Notes: generated by a model from the letters alone, not told the origin. DNA of 64,000 nt from UBA5072 sp041737175 (GCA_041737175.1 JBGSSF010000020.1:1-64000), one strand, 5' to 3'; numbered from the stretch's first letter, positions 15,429-24,445 are shown. Numbers and translations are program-made.

Positions 15429-18281
15429 CTATTGCTTCACTACCCTGATTACGGCTTTTTGATTTCCCGTAGTAACGGTCACCAAATAAAGGCCGGGGGA
15501 TGCATCCGTCTTCATTTCTATGATCCGGGCACTTAGACGGTATTCACTCTGGATGATCCTACCTTCTAATTCGGATAAGGTGATCACTACAGAGGAATAG
15601 GTGTTTCCAAGATCAATCCGGAATGATTCGCCGATCGGATTGGGATGAAGGGTCAGATTGTGTTCAAACGTGCTGGTTGTTATACCCGATTTGACGATGG
15701 AGTAACATGCCGATGTATCTATGCATCCGTTCTGGGAGATGATCACTGCATACTCTCCGCTTACCGAAGGCGAAAAGGTTTGCCGGGTTTCTCCCGCTAT
15801 CGGGGAATTTCCTAGGGCACAGTCAATCCATTGATACTGTGCCAATGACACGTTGGCTTTAAGGATTTCTCCATTCTGTGTTACAGTGGCATCGGCAGCT
15901 TGCATGGTTAGTTTTATTGTAATCACTGAATCACAACCTGCAAAACTGCTGATGGTATCTTTATACACTCCTGTGCTTGTCCACGTGTATTTACCACTTG
16001 GTGAGATATACCTGTTACAGGCCTGCACATTGATTATCCGTTCCGTTTCTGTCAAAGTGCGATAGGGATTGCTTCCGGTTGCCGGGCCAAAGGAATACTT
16101 TATTATGTAATTGTTGGTGATCGGATCCCATTCAAAAACAGTACCTTGGTCAGATTCTCCCCCAATTTTGGTGGAACCATAAATCTTGCCATTACTGCCC
16201 AACATTAGGGAGCCATTTACCGGGAAATCGCCATCCCATAATTCAATTACGGTTTTTCTGTTTGTTATGATATTAGTAGCAGTGTTCCATTCGAAAATAG
16301 TCCCATAAAAATATTCGCCAACACCGGTCATTATTCCGTAGAACTTTCCTTTATTATCCTGGATCAGGGGACTAAAGGGCGTGGCGGAATAACTCTCAAG
16401 ATCAAGTTTTTTTTCATAGTTGTCAGTGACCGGGTCCCATTCAAAAATAACACCTTTATTATGTTCTCCTCCATAGCCGGTTATTCCGATTAACTTTCCG
16501 TTATCTGCCTTCATTAATGAAATACCGGGTCCACTTCCATTGATTGATCCGTTAAAATCGAGCTTCCTGGTAAACGAACCGGTGGAAGGATCCCATTCGA
16601 AGAGCAATCCTTTGTTATATTCACCTCCATTTGTTATTCCATATAGTTTCCCGTTGTCTGCTAGTATCAGAGAACTTGAAGGCTGGCCGATATTTTCCGC
16701 AGATGTAAAATCAAATTTTTTAGAAAGCGCGCCGGTAGCTGTATCCTGTTCGAAAATCACGCCCATATTATCATCACCTCCCGTTTTTGTCATCCCAACC
16801 ACTTTTCCGTTGTTGAGAAGGATCATGGAACCATAGGGATTGCTGCCATTTTCTTTCCCACTAAAATCGGCTATTTTGGTAAAACTCCCGGTGAAAATAT
16901 CGCACTCAAAAATCACACCCCAGCCAAATTTTCCTCCGGAGTAGGTCGTGCCATAAAGTTTTTCATTGTTCACCTGAATGAGAGATCCACGAGGATTGCT
17001 GCCACTTTCACAAACATTAAAGTCTATCTTTTTTGTATAAGTGTGTGTGGTCAGGTCATACTCAAAAATAACACCGGAATTATTGTTACCTCCGTGAAGT
17101 GTAAATCCGATCAGACGGTTATTATCCGCCTGTGCAAGGTAGAACGGGTTTTTGCCCTTTTCAACAGCATTAAAATCGATTTTTTTGTGATAGACATTTG
17201 TTGCCGGATCCCATTCAAATAACACTGCGCAATCTTCGCTCACGCCCGAAATCGCAAATCCGTAAAATTTGCCACCAGGGACTTCTGTAAGAGAATGCAG
17301 GATATTACCGGTATTTGTATTGAAATCTCCGGTATCCAGGGGAATCGTTCTTTGGGTAAGGGATTCAGTAGCAGGGTCCCATTCAAAGAAGACATCGCCC
17401 ATTGTTCCGAATAGTTTTCCATTGGTTTCTTTCCTTAAAGTCATGTCAGGATAATAACCCTGAAATTCATATAATTTTTTGTAAATGTTGGTGGTCAGAT
17501 CCCACTCAAAAAGCACACCATGTTGGTATGTCCCTCCATTGGAGGCAAGTCCGAAAAATTTTCCATTAGAAGCTTGTATTAAAGATCCTCCGGGATGGCT
17601 TCCTGTTTCAACGCCATTAAAACTGAATTTTTCGGTATAGGTATCGGAAGCAGGATCCCACTCAAATAGTACACCATCATCATAAGAACCTCCGTAAAAA
17701 GTAGTTCCATACAGTTTCCCATTGGCTGCCTCCATTAAACCTGCAAATGGACTGAATCCGGTTTCTGCCCTGTTAAATTCGAATAGCTTTCTAAATGTGT
17801 TGGTTTCGGGATCCCATTCAAATATTACACCATCGTCATCCAGACCTCCATATCGGGTTGTTCCATAAAGCTTACCATTCTTCGCCTGAATAATTGAGCC
17901 CCTGGGTTCTTTTCCGTGTTCCACGTCGCTGGTGAATCTGAACTTCATTGTATATATGTTATCTGCAGGATCCCATTCATAGATATTGTCTCCGCTGTAC
18001 TCGGTTGTACCGGGCAAATTGACCCCGGAAGTTACACCGTAATATTTTCCGTTTGTAGCGGCACATAGATTTCCGGAAGGGTGGATTCCTTCATTAATTA
18101 AAGGAAAACTATAGAGCGTTTCCAGGTTATCGCCATGGCCATCGGTTTTAAAGATCGTACCGTTGTGATACTCGCCACCCCCTGAAGTCACCCCGTAATA
18201 TTCGGAACATTGCGCGGAAGCTGGCTTGGAAATGGCAATCAGAATAATGGGTAATAACCATAAGAAGGGTTTTGTTTTCAT
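15429..18281 (-). CDS. Secreted GloVer-type tandem-repeat protein with T9SS sorting domain
   Basis: A 950-residue protein with a signal peptide (LLPIILIAISKPASAQ). It has about fourteen repeats of roughly 50 residues with the pattern GKLYGTT-x-GG-x-GVIFEWDP, typical of the GloVer choice-of-anchor tandem repeat family. After residue about 760 come a Cys-containing ISPSGKYTWTSTGVYKDT module and an Ig-like segment (SGEYAVIISQNGCIDTSACY). The C-terminus is a type A Por-secretion tail (LHPNPIGESFRIDLG, GLYLVTVTTGNQKAVIRVV). It should cross the outer membrane through the type IX secretion system and stay surface-attached or be released. Binding target is unknown. It is monocistronic. Confidence 0.9.
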   Translation of the reverse strand: MKTKPFLWLLPIILIAISKPASAQCSEYYGVTSGGGEYHNGTIFKTDGHGDNLETLYSFPLINEGIHPSGNLCAATNGKYYGVTSGVNLPGTTEYSGDNIYEWDPADNIYTMKFRFTSDVEHGKEPRGSIIQAKNGKLYGTTRYGGLDDDGVIFEWDPETNTFRKLFEFNRAETGFSPFAGLMEAANGKLYGTTFYGGSYDDGVLFEWDPASDTYTEKFSFNGVETGSHPGGSLIQASNGKFFGLASNGGTYQHGVLFEWDLTTNIYKKLYEFQGYYPDMTLRKETNGKLFGTMGDVFFEWDPATESLTQRTIPLDTGDFNTNTGNILHSLTEVPGGKFYGFAISGVSEDCAVLFEWDPATNVYHKKIDFNAVEKGKNPFYLAQADNNRLIGFTLHGGNNNSGVIFEYDLTTHTYTKKIDFNVCESGSNPRGSLIQVNNEKLYGTTYSGGKFGWGVIFECDIFTGSFTKIADFSGKENGSNPYGSMILLNNGKVVGMTKTGGDDNMGVIFEQDTATGALSKKFDFTSAENIGQPSSSLILADNGKLYGITNGGEYNKGLLFEWDPSTGSFTRKLDFNGSINGSGPGISLMKADNGKLIGITGYGGEHNKGVIFEWDPVTDNYEKKLDLESYSATPFSPLIQDNKGKFYGIMTGVGEYFYGTIFEWNTATNIITNRKTVIELWDGDFPVNGSLMLGSNGKIYGSTKIGGESDQGTVFEWDPITNNYIIKYSFGPATGSNPYRTLTETERIINVQACNRYISPSGKYTWTSTGVYKDTISSFAGCDSVITIKLTMQAADATVTQNGEILKANVSLAQYQWIDCALGNSPIAGETRQTFSPSVSGEYAVIISQNGCIDTSACYSIVKSGITTSTFEHNLTLHPNPIGESFRIDLGNTYSSVVITLSELEGRIIQSEYRLSARIIEMKTDASPGLYLVTVTTGNQKAVIRVVKQ

Positions 18282-18632
18282 TCTATCCGGATTTAATAAT
18301 CAACAAAGATCAGAGCTAACCTATTTACATAGCATGATATTCGGCTACCGCGATCAGATGATATTTAAATGTAGTCGGATTGATTTCATTAAAGTTACCA
18401 TTATCAGGCAATAGCAACAATTCCTTTTTGACCAAATGCCTCAGACTGTTGTCAAATCAACAGAATCGCAAGATAACCAAAATAATTCAATAGAAAATTT
18501 TTTGGTTTTGTCTAGTAAACTCGGTTTTCACAGTAAGAAAGGGCTTCGACTGCACCCAGCTTGACATCTGAATATCAATGCATTGTCATACCAAGCGAAA
18601 ATTTATACTGCTTATAATGGTAAGGATGCTTT
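18282..18632. other. Intergenic region with a decayed repeat
   Basis: No gene is seen in these 351 AT-rich bases. At 18541-18600 a GGCTTCGACTGCACCCAGCT string ends in TGACA and is followed by TGTCATACCAAGCGAAA. The two form a loose inverted pair that looks like an eroded copy of the common CTTCGACT...TGACA dispersed repeat; the resemblance is from memory. Confidence 0.45.
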
Positions 18633-19001
18633 TCAGGATCCTTTGGGTTGATTGGGATCATCGGCCGGCTGGCCGGTCTGCGCGGACGACGTAGTCTCAG
18701 GCGTTCCATCCATAACCTTTTTAAATAGCGATGCCATTTTTGAAAACCCATCTTTCAGAGAATCTTTGGCAGAAGAAAAGGCATTCTGGACTTCATCCCA
18801 TTCGTCGTCCGATCCATCCACCAGTTTTTTGAACTTAGCCTGGAGTTCAACCTTTTTGGTCTTCAGTTCGCCGATCGTTTCCTGGTATTCCTCTTTGGCT
18901 TTGTCAAAAACGACATCTTTTTTGGCCTCCAGCTCGTCAATCCTGGCAAAGATTTCATCAATGCTTTCCTTGGCTTTCCGTTTAAAGTCTTCTTTTTCCA
19001 T
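18633..19001 (-). CDS. Coiled-coil stress-type protein (sll1863-like)
   Basis: I start at 19001 (MEKEDFKRKAKES), giving 122 residues. The in-frame ATG at 19103 would add 34 residues without a recognisable domain. The protein is highly charged and helical: IDEIFARIDELEAKKDVV, YQETIGELKTKKVELQAKF, WDEVQNAFSSAKDSLKDGF. It ends in a disordered Thr/Gln/Pro tail. The pattern matches the small sll1863-type stress-response family. No catalytic residues; function unknown. It is divergent from the DUF4143 ATPase gene. Confidence 0.65.
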   Translation of the reverse strand: MEKEDFKRKAKESIDEIFARIDELEAKKDVVFDKAKEEYQETIGELKTKKVELQAKFKKLVDGSDDEWDEVQNAFSSAKDSLKDGFSKMASLFKKVMDGTPETTSSAQTGQPADDPNQPKGS

Positions 19002-19100
19002 TTTTAACAGGTTTTTGCTCAAAGTTATGTTTTCTTTGTCACTTTTTGTCGCCTGCTTCGCTAAGGTAATTGGTAGTTCTGAAGGAACGACACGCAACAG

Positions 19101-19141
19101 CACAGGGCGAAATCACGCGAAAGCAGGATTGTAGCCCTGTG
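19101..19141. repeat. Inverted pair CACAGGGC / GCCCTGTG
   Basis: CACAGGGC (19101-19108) and GCCCTGTG (19134-19141) are perfect 8-bp arms around 25 bases. The same AGGGC/GCCCT core occurs in the 12644-12843 element, so this may be a solo remnant. Confidence 0.4.
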
Positions 19142-19180
19142 TATTGGTTGAAATGAAATTAAAACAACAAACTAATGAAA

Positions 19181-19232
19181 TTTGCGTTTGTAAACGCAAA
19201 AATATATATATATTTGCGATTATAAACGCAAA
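19181..19232 (+). promoter_or_regulatory. Twin TTTGCG palindromes, candidate operator
   Basis: TTTGCGTTTGTAAACGCAAA at 19181-19200 has perfect 9-bp arms. TTTGCGATTATAAACGCAAA at 19213-19232 is the same palindrome with two mismatches. Their starts are 32 bases apart, about three helical turns, separated by an AT alternation. The second ends two bases before the ATG at 19235, so a bound protein would block both promoter and start codon. Confidence 0.6.
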
Positions 19233-19234
19233 AA

Positions 19235-20365
19235 ATGATAAATCGCTTGCTTACTTCACCCATCAAGGCCAGCATGTTTGGCGGGAAAGTCATAATTCTC
19301 ACGGGACCCAGACAAGTTGGCAAAACTACCCTGGCCAGAAACCTGGTTGAAGGTTCAGGAGTAAAATACACCTGGTTTAATGCTGATGAGCCTGATGTGC
19401 GCGCCACGTTCACGGATATCACCTCTACCCGCCTGCGGGAATTGTTTGGAAGCTCACGACTCATTGTTATTGACGAAGCGCAACGTATATTCAATATTGG
19501 GTTAACATTGAAACTGGCAGTAGATAATATTAATGATATTCAGGTCATTGCTACCGGATCATCCGCGCTTGAGCTTGCAGGAGGCATGAATGAACCGCTG
19601 ACAGGCCGTAAATGGGAGTTTACCCTTTTTCCACTTTCATTTTCAGAAATGGCAATCCATAAATCCAGGGAGGAAGAAAACAGGCTTCTTGAACATCGAT
19701 TGGTTTTTGGATATTACCCCGAAGTGATCATACATCCGGGAAATGAACAAAACATCCTGACAGAATTGGTGAGCAGTTACCTGTATAAGGATTTCCTTTC
19801 GCTGGAGCAAGTTCGTAGACCTGCCCTTGTGGAAAAACTATTGCAAGCCCTTGCATTCCAGGTAGGTTCTGAAGTTTCTTATCATGAAATCGGGCAACTT
19901 GTTGGCGCTGATAATGAGACTGTGACACGATACATCAATTTGCTGGAAAAAATCTATGTGATTTTCACCCTGGGAACCTTCAGCAGGAATCTTCGGAACG
20001 AGATCAAACGCAACAGAAAAATATATTTTTGGGATAATGGTGTCAGAAATGCCTTGATCAGCAATTTCAATCCGACTACTTTACGCAATGATACCGGCGC
20101 ACTCTGGGAGAATTTCCTTATTGCTGAAAGGCAAAAGCATCTTCAATATGAACGGATCCATAGCAATACGTATTTTTGGCGAACCAACCAGCAGCAGGAA
20201 ATTGACTATATTGAAGATCGGGGAGGGAAATTGCATGCCTTTGAATTCAAATATTCGACAACGGCCAAAGCCCGCATACCTAAAACATTTATTTCCGCTT
20301 ATCCCGGCAGTGAAACAATGATCGTAACCAGGGAAAACTATTTCCCCTTTGTTGGTGCAACTTGA
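19235..20365 (+). CDS. AAA-type ATPase with DUF4143 domain
   Basis: A 376-residue protein of the AAA_14/DUF4143 family. It has Walker A in LTGPRQVGKTTLARNL and Walker B in LIVIDEAQRIFN. The sensor-like VIATGSSALELAGGMNEPL and GRKWEFTLFPLSFSEM follow, then the C-terminal DUF4143 region with a nuclease-like IDYIEDRGGKLHAFEFKYS core. The family is widespread in archaea and Bacteroidota, often in many copies, and its biochemical role is not settled; the C-terminal D...E-x-K pattern recalls PD-(D/E)XK folds. The start follows directly on two TTTGCG palindromes, suggesting autoregulation. It stands alone, with no antitoxin or defence partner adjacent. Confidence 0.9.
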   Translation: MINRLLTSPIKASMFGGKVIILTGPRQVGKTTLARNLVEGSGVKYTWFNADEPDVRATFTDITSTRLRELFGSSRLIVIDEAQRIFNIGLTLKLAVDNINDIQVIATGSSALELAGGMNEPLTGRKWEFTLFPLSFSEMAIHKSREEENRLLEHRLVFGYYPEVIIHPGNEQNILTELVSSYLYKDFLSLEQVRRPALVEKLLQALAFQVGSEVSYHEIGQLVGADNETVTRYINLLEKIYVIFTLGTFSRNLRNEIKRNRKIYFWDNGVRNALISNFNPTTLRNDTGALWENFLIAERQKHLQYERIHSNTYFWRTNQQQEIDYIEDRGGKLHAFEFKYSTTAKARIPKTFISAYPGSETMIVTRENYFPFVGAT

Positions 20366-20444
20366 GGTTAGAAATTGAATGATGTTCAAGTCAAATCGAT
20401 GCTCCTCCCCGCTTCCTTGACGATTCCGGCCAACCGCACATCCC

Positions 20445-20479
20445 GAACACCGAACAATGAACACCGAACACCGAAGACT
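20445..20479. repeat. Tandem heptamers GAACACC at the pirin stop codon
   Basis: Units GAACACC, GAACAAT, GAACACC, GAACACC and GAAGACT run without gaps. The last unit overlaps the pirin stop codon (20478-20480, minus strand) by two bases. Confidence 0.75.
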
Positions 20480-21494
20480 ACGGCAACTCCTCCCTCCCAT
20501 CGGCATACCGGGCAAAGCGCCCCAGCTTACGGTGATGGACATTATCGGAGCGGTTCCAGGGCCAGCCACCGAACTGGGTTGCACGGTAATCCGCGAATGC
20601 CTGCCGGATCTCCTCTGCAGTGTTCATTACAAAAGGCCCGTGCTGGACGACAGGTTCATTAATGGGTTTTCCCTGCAACAGCAACAAGCTGGACGGTTCG
20701 GCACCGCTTTCAATAATAACAGGGTAATCAGCCAGCAAATCAACAGAGTGATACGGTAAAATATTGATCCCGGCCACCTTGATACTCTCGCCCTTGTAAA
20801 AGTACAAGGTACGGTTGATCTCGGGAGATGCGGGAGGTATGGTCCAGCTGGCGCCGGCCTCCAGGGTGACCAGCCAGATGCCTACTTCGTTTTCTTCCTC
20901 GGCAGCCCACGAATCGGGAGCCGGTGCGGGAGCAACGGAATTGCCTGTTCTTCCGGCAATAATCCTTATCCATGCAGAAGGGCCGTGACCATCCTTTTCC
21001 TGGTGAACCGGTATGTCTTCCGCCCAGAGCATTTTGTAATACGGATCGGCAAACTTTCTGGCCCGCGGCAGGTTCAGCCAGATCTGGAAAAGCTCCAGCG
21101 TGTTGGGCTTATCCATGTTTAATAGCGGAAACATCTCGGCATGTTGCAGTCCCGCCCCGGCGGTCATCCATTGCACATCGCCATTACCATAACGGCCGGC
21201 AGCTCCGTGAGAATCCGAATGATCCACATATCCGTTCAATACGACGGTCACCGTTTCAAATCCCCTGTGCGGGTGCATGGGAAAGCCCGGTATGGTTTCG
21301 CCATGATACATTCGCCAGCCGTCGCGTGTGGTGAAATCCTGTCCCAGGTTCCTGCCTTCGAGCGAAGCTGCCGGTCCCAGCTGGTCATTGCCCTTCGGAT
21401 AATGATCCAAGTGATGCACGCAGAATAAAAACGGATCCCGGGTTTCCCAGGTGAACCCCAGGGGTTTAATGTTGGATATGAGTTTATTGTACAT
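20478..21494 (-). CDS. Pirin-family bicupin protein
   Basis: A 338-residue pirin. The N-terminal cupin carries the metal-binding pattern FPMHPHRGFETVTVVLNG and, further on, HAEMFPLL, providing the three His and one Glu of pirins. Typical flanking motifs are present (GPAASLEG, MYHGETIPGFPMHPHRGF, WMTAGAGLQHAEM). Bacterial pirins bind iron, and some have quercetinase or regulatory activity; the substrate cannot be told from sequence. It is cytoplasmic and apparently monocistronic. The C-terminal region is less conserved and its stop codon lies in a heptamer repeat. Confidence 0.92.
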   Translation of the reverse strand: MYNKLISNIKPLGFTWETRDPFLFCVHHLDHYPKGNDQLGPAASLEGRNLGQDFTTRDGWRMYHGETIPGFPMHPHRGFETVTVVLNGYVDHSDSHGAAGRYGNGDVQWMTAGAGLQHAEMFPLLNMDKPNTLELFQIWLNLPRARKFADPYYKMLWAEDIPVHQEKDGHGPSAWIRIIAGRTGNSVAPAPAPDSWAAEEENEVGIWLVTLEAGASWTIPPASPEINRTLYFYKGESIKVAGINILPYHSVDLLADYPVIIESGAEPSSLLLLQGKPINEPVVQHGPFVMNTAEEIRQAFADYRATQFGGWPWNRSDNVHHRKLGRFARYADGREELP

Positions 21495-21535
21495 TTTTTA
21501 TTTAAAGGTAATACATATTCAGGAAATAGCAGGCC

Positions 21536-21599
21536 GCTGCTACGCAGCTAGTTCCTCTTGAGATGGGCGTTTTCTACAAACAGGTCAGCCCGATGGGCT
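21536..21599. repeat. REP-like pair of 3-nt-loop hairpins
   Basis: GCTGC-tac-GCAGC (21536-21548) and AGCCC-gat-GGGCT (21587-21599) flank a TTTCTACAAACAGG string. The two-hairpin layout with 3-nt loops resembles dispersed intergenic elements of Bacteroidota. Confidence 0.5.
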
Positions 21600-21607
21600 T
21601 TAAGTCG

Positions 21608-21655
21608 TGCAGTCTTGCAGTCTTGCAGTCGTGCAGTCTTCTAGTCGGCAGTCTG
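21608..21655. repeat. Octamer array TGCAGTCN downstream of lipoprotein gene
   Basis: Six 8-bp units in phase: TGCAGTCT twice, TGCAGTCG, TGCAGTCT, TCTAGTCG and GCAGTCTG. The array ends 29 bases from the stop codon of the leftward lipoprotein gene (21685). Confidence 0.8.
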
Positions 21656-21684
21656 TTTCACCCAAAAGTAGGTACAATTATATT

Positions 21685-22929
21685 TTACTTAACGAATCCT
21701 ATATTATATGCATTCCCGATCATATCCACATAACAAACACCCACACTTCTGATAGTGGCCAAAGGAACCGGCTCCGGTAATATAAAAGTATAGAGTTCGT
21801 TATTCGTTTTGGCTTCAGGATTTTCCCATAAAGCACCTACCTGACATATCCGTTCTCCCTGAAAACCATCCAGTGTTACCTGTGTCTGATAAACATAATT
21901 TTCAGCCGTAACCAAAACCTGATCCATATTTTTGTATTCTATGGAAACAGATACAACTTCATTTGCATCATTGGTATGAACAGTCGGCTCAGCTAAAATG
22001 AAAAAGTACTTTACGTTAATATTCGAATAATTCAAAGTATAATTTTTGTTATCGAGCGTTACGGTATAGATCCCCGGTGCGAAAGGCAAAAAGGCCGAAC
22101 CAAAGGGATATCCCATTGGCGCAGGAGTTTCTCTCCTGAAAAAAGCGATGAAACAGTCGGGACCTGTGGCATAATGAGGCTGCGTTATATCAGTGTAAGG
22201 AGAACCTTCCGGACCTGAGAGAACAATATTTTCATTTGTCGGGATCAGCGCTTTGCCTCCTGCAATGCGCATGGCATAATTAATATAAATGCTATCCGCG
22301 TCATTTATCTGCGGTGGTGTATCGTTCATACCCCACGAACCACAATAAATATCAAACAGCGTGCTGATATTGAATTCTTTCTTACTCAGAATATCGGGAA
22401 CGCCGTCATTATCAGCATCAATGTTTTTGGACAATGATTCGTAATAGGCTCCCAGCTCTTTATACCAGGCAATTTCATCCGCATTCAGATCAATTTCATT
22501 ACCAATCGGATTATTGGTAGGTATAACGCGTGTCCCATCGAGTGTTAAATGGCTCAGATCAATAACCGTATTATCACCATCCTTTAAACTCACCAGGGGG
22601 AGCACATTTAAGCCTCCCGCACATAAGGCACCGATATATTTATTGTCGGCATCCAGAAAGGCCAGTGCGGTAGCTGTCCCTGAGGTGGCTTTTGCTGTAA
22701 AAGCACTGTCTGCGATGGTAAAAAGCTCATATCCGGTACTGTTAAAAACAAGAACTTTTTTGGCATCGGACAACGAGGTACTTTCCAATATCGACCCGGC
22801 ACTTTTCAGATTTACGGATTGGGAAATGGTACCCTTAATAAGAATTTTATTACTATGATTGGATTCTTTTTCTTTCGAACAGCCGGCAATTGTTATGGCA
22901 ATTGCAAGTACTAATATCAATTTTTTCAT
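21685..22929 (-). CDS. Lipoprotein of unknown function
   Basis: A 414-residue protein with a clear SPII signal (MKKLILVLAIAITIAGC). The mature part has a possible carboxypeptidase-regulatory-like or Ig-like strand-rich beginning (ILIKGTISQSV, KKVLVFNSTGYELFTI). A calcium-loop-like DADNDGVPDIL near residue 170 resembles thrombospondin type-3/dockerin-like loops. The rest is strand-rich with no enzyme motif. I do not recognise the family. TGCAGTCN octamers flank the gene on both sides. Probably surface-exposed, as for many Bacteroidota lipoproteins. Confidence 0.7.
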   Translation of the reverse strand: MKKLILVLAIAITIAGCSKEKESNHSNKILIKGTISQSVNLKSAGSILESTSLSDAKKVLVFNSTGYELFTIADSAFTAKATSGTATALAFLDADNKYIGALCAGGLNVLPLVSLKDGDNTVIDLSHLTLDGTRVIPTNNPIGNEIDLNADEIAWYKELGAYYESLSKNIDADNDGVPDILSKKEFNISTLFDIYCGSWGMNDTPPQINDADSIYINYAMRIAGGKALIPTNENIVLSGPEGSPYTDITQPHYATGPDCFIAFFRRETPAPMGYPFGSAFLPFAPGIYTVTLDNKNYTLNYSNINVKYFFILAEPTVHTNDANEVVSVSIEYKNMDQVLVTAENYVYQTQVTLDGFQGERICQVGALWENPEAKTNNELYTFILPEPVPLATIRSVGVCYVDMIGNAYNIGFVK

Positions 22930-22986
22930 TTTCGCTTTATTGGGTATACGTGAAAAGCAATAAAAAGTAAGGTCAAAGGAAGGTCG

Positions 22987-23010
22987 TGCAGTCTTGCAGT
23001 CTTGCAGTCG
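22987..23010. repeat. Octamer array TGCAGTCN between divergent genes
   Basis: Three units (TGCAGTCT, TGCAGTCT, TGCAGTCG) lie between the starts of two divergent genes. This is the only array of the family not at a gene end. Confidence 0.75.
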
Positions 23011-23168
23011 GGGGAAGTTGGCAGTGGCAGTAACAGCAGCAGAGGTGTGGGATAAGCGTGTGGGTTAGGGTGTGGCATAAGCAAATAGATAGTAAGAAAA
23101 AAAGTCACCGGAAAAGGTTAAATTTGTTTTGTGACTGGAAGTCAGTGTATAATAAAGCAAATAAACTT

Positions 23169-24017
23169 ATGAATAGCAAAAATTTAGTGAGATTGGTTTT
23201 AATTCTTTTAGCATTCGGGAGCTGCATGAATCCTGCATCCAAAAAGGAAAACTGGGAGTCTCTGTTGAATGGCACTGACCTCAGTGGTTGGGATACTTAC
23301 CTGGGACCCAAATTCGATACTGTCCGGAATGACTGGGATACCATTCCGATTGGACTCAATACAGATCCATTCAATGTTTTTGGCATGGTGGACCTGGATG
23401 GTGAAAAGGTGCTCCGGATTTCGGGGGAACACTATGGCGGGATATCCACAATTCGTGAATTTGAAAATTACCATTTGCAGTTGCAATTCAAGTGGGGACA
23501 GTTGAAATGGCCTCCCCGTGAAAATGATGTGAGAGATGGCGGCTTAATGTACCATGCCGTGGGACCCCAGGGCGCAGACGGAGGATTCTGGATGCGGTCG
23601 CAGGAGTTCCAGATCGAAGAAGGTGATTGCGGGGATTACTGGGCTTGCGCCGGCGCCATTTTTGACATAAAAGCCAAAATGAACCAGGACAGCACCTATG
23701 TTTACAACCCGGATGGAGAACTGCTGACCTTCAGCACAGTCAGTCCGTTAGGCCGACACTGTAAAAAAAATCCCGATGCCGAAAAGCCTTCCGGTGAATG
23801 GAATACCCTGGACCTGTATTGTGTTGGCAGTACCAGCGTTCACGTGGTAAATGGCGTTGTTACCATGATACTCCAAAATTCCCGTCAGCTTGAAGGGGAC
23901 GGGGAAATACCATTGACCAAAGGAAAAATTCAGTTTGAGTCGGAAGGGGCGGAAATGTTTTTGCGGAATGTGCAGATAAGCTTTATGGATAAATTGCCGG
24001 GAGAGGTGGTGAAGTAG
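23169..24017 (+). CDS. DUF1080 (3-keto-disaccharide hydrolase-type) lipoprotein
   Basis: I start at 23169, giving MNSKNLVRLVLILLAFGSC with a lipobox Cys at 19 (282 residues); an in-frame ATG at 23058 adds 37 unlikely residues. The mature domain is a DUF1080/concanavalin-like jelly roll. Hallmarks are SLLNGTDLSGWDTYLG near the start, YHLQLQFKWGQLKWPP, DGGLMYHAVGPQGADG, WMRSQEFQIEEGDCGDYW, EWNTLDLYC and a C-terminal KGKIQFESEGAEMFLRNVQI. Members act on glycans or 3-keto sugars at the surface or periplasm. The operon partner is unclear; the next gene converges. Confidence 0.88.
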   Translation: MNSKNLVRLVLILLAFGSCMNPASKKENWESLLNGTDLSGWDTYLGPKFDTVRNDWDTIPIGLNTDPFNVFGMVDLDGEKVLRISGEHYGGISTIREFENYHLQLQFKWGQLKWPPRENDVRDGGLMYHAVGPQGADGGFWMRSQEFQIEEGDCGDYWACAGAIFDIKAKMNQDSTYVYNPDGELLTFSTVSPLGRHCKKNPDAEKPSGEWNTLDLYCVGSTSVHVVNGVVTMILQNSRQLEGDGEIPLTKGKIQFESEGAEMFLRNVQISFMDKLPGEVVK

Positions 24018-24043
24018 GTTGGCAGGGGCAGCAGTTTGAATCC

Positions 24044-24091
24044 TGCAGTCCTTTAGTCTTGCAGTCTTGCAGTCTTGCAGTCTTGAAGTCT
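24044..24091. repeat. Octamer array TGCAGTCN after DUF1080 gene
   Basis: Six units in phase: TGCAGTCC, TTTAGTCT, TGCAGTCT three times and TGAAGTCT. The array begins 26 bases after the DUF1080 stop codon. Confidence 0.8.
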
Positions 24092-24112
24092 TGAAGGAGT
24101 AGGACGCTTTGC

Positions 24113-24140
24113 TCCCTACTCCTTTCTCCCTACTTCTTAC
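24113..24140. repeat. Heptamer array TCCCTAC abutting a stop codon
   Basis: TCCCTAC, TCCTTTC, TCCCTAC and TTCTTAC end exactly at the base before the stop codon (24141-24143, minus strand) of the small membrane protein gene. Confidence 0.75.
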
Positions 24141-24443
24141 TCAAACCGTCTCGTTAGCCGGTTCAGCGCTTTCATCGTGGCAGCATGATCTGTACTTCTC
24201 ATTGTACCTGTTATGCCAGTCCCTTTTGTATTTCCTGGAATGGCCACCCGGAGCGACACCGGTAAGCAGGATCTTTGACAGCAGGAAGAGTCCGGCAGTC
24301 TGCCAGAAAGTGATTACAGGGCCATGGAATAGTGCCGGTATTAGCCAGTTCCAGAGGCTCATGGTTAAGAATATGGCCAGGAATATAAATCCTATTCCCA
24401 GTATACCAAATCCTACGTACTTTAAAAATCTTAAGTTTTTCAT
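24141..24443 (-). CDS. Small two-helix membrane protein downstream of ECF sigma factor
   Basis: A 100-residue protein. Two hydrophobic helices (YVGFGILGIGFIFLAIFLTM and ITFWQTAGLFLLSKILLTGV) are joined by a short Pro-containing loop. A basic, cysteine-containing cytoplasmic-like tail follows (KRDWHNRYNEKYRSCCHDE). The gene starts 2 bases after the sigma factor stop, so they form one operon. Proteins of this shape sit next to ECF sigma genes in Bacteroidota. It may tune the sigma factor, but it lacks the ZAS zinc motif of classical anti-sigmas; that role is inference. Confidence 0.75.
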   Translation of the reverse strand: MKNLRFLKYVGFGILGIGFIFLAIFLTMSLWNWLIPALFHGPVITFWQTAGLFLLSKILLTGVAPGGHSRKYKRDWHNRYNEKYRSCCHDESAEPANETV

Positions 24444-24445
24444 AA

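Noticed and set aside
15429..18281. DNA-level direct repeats suggesting CRISPR or transposon
   Set aside because: The repeats are codons of a protein repeat family with one continuous frame and no spacers.
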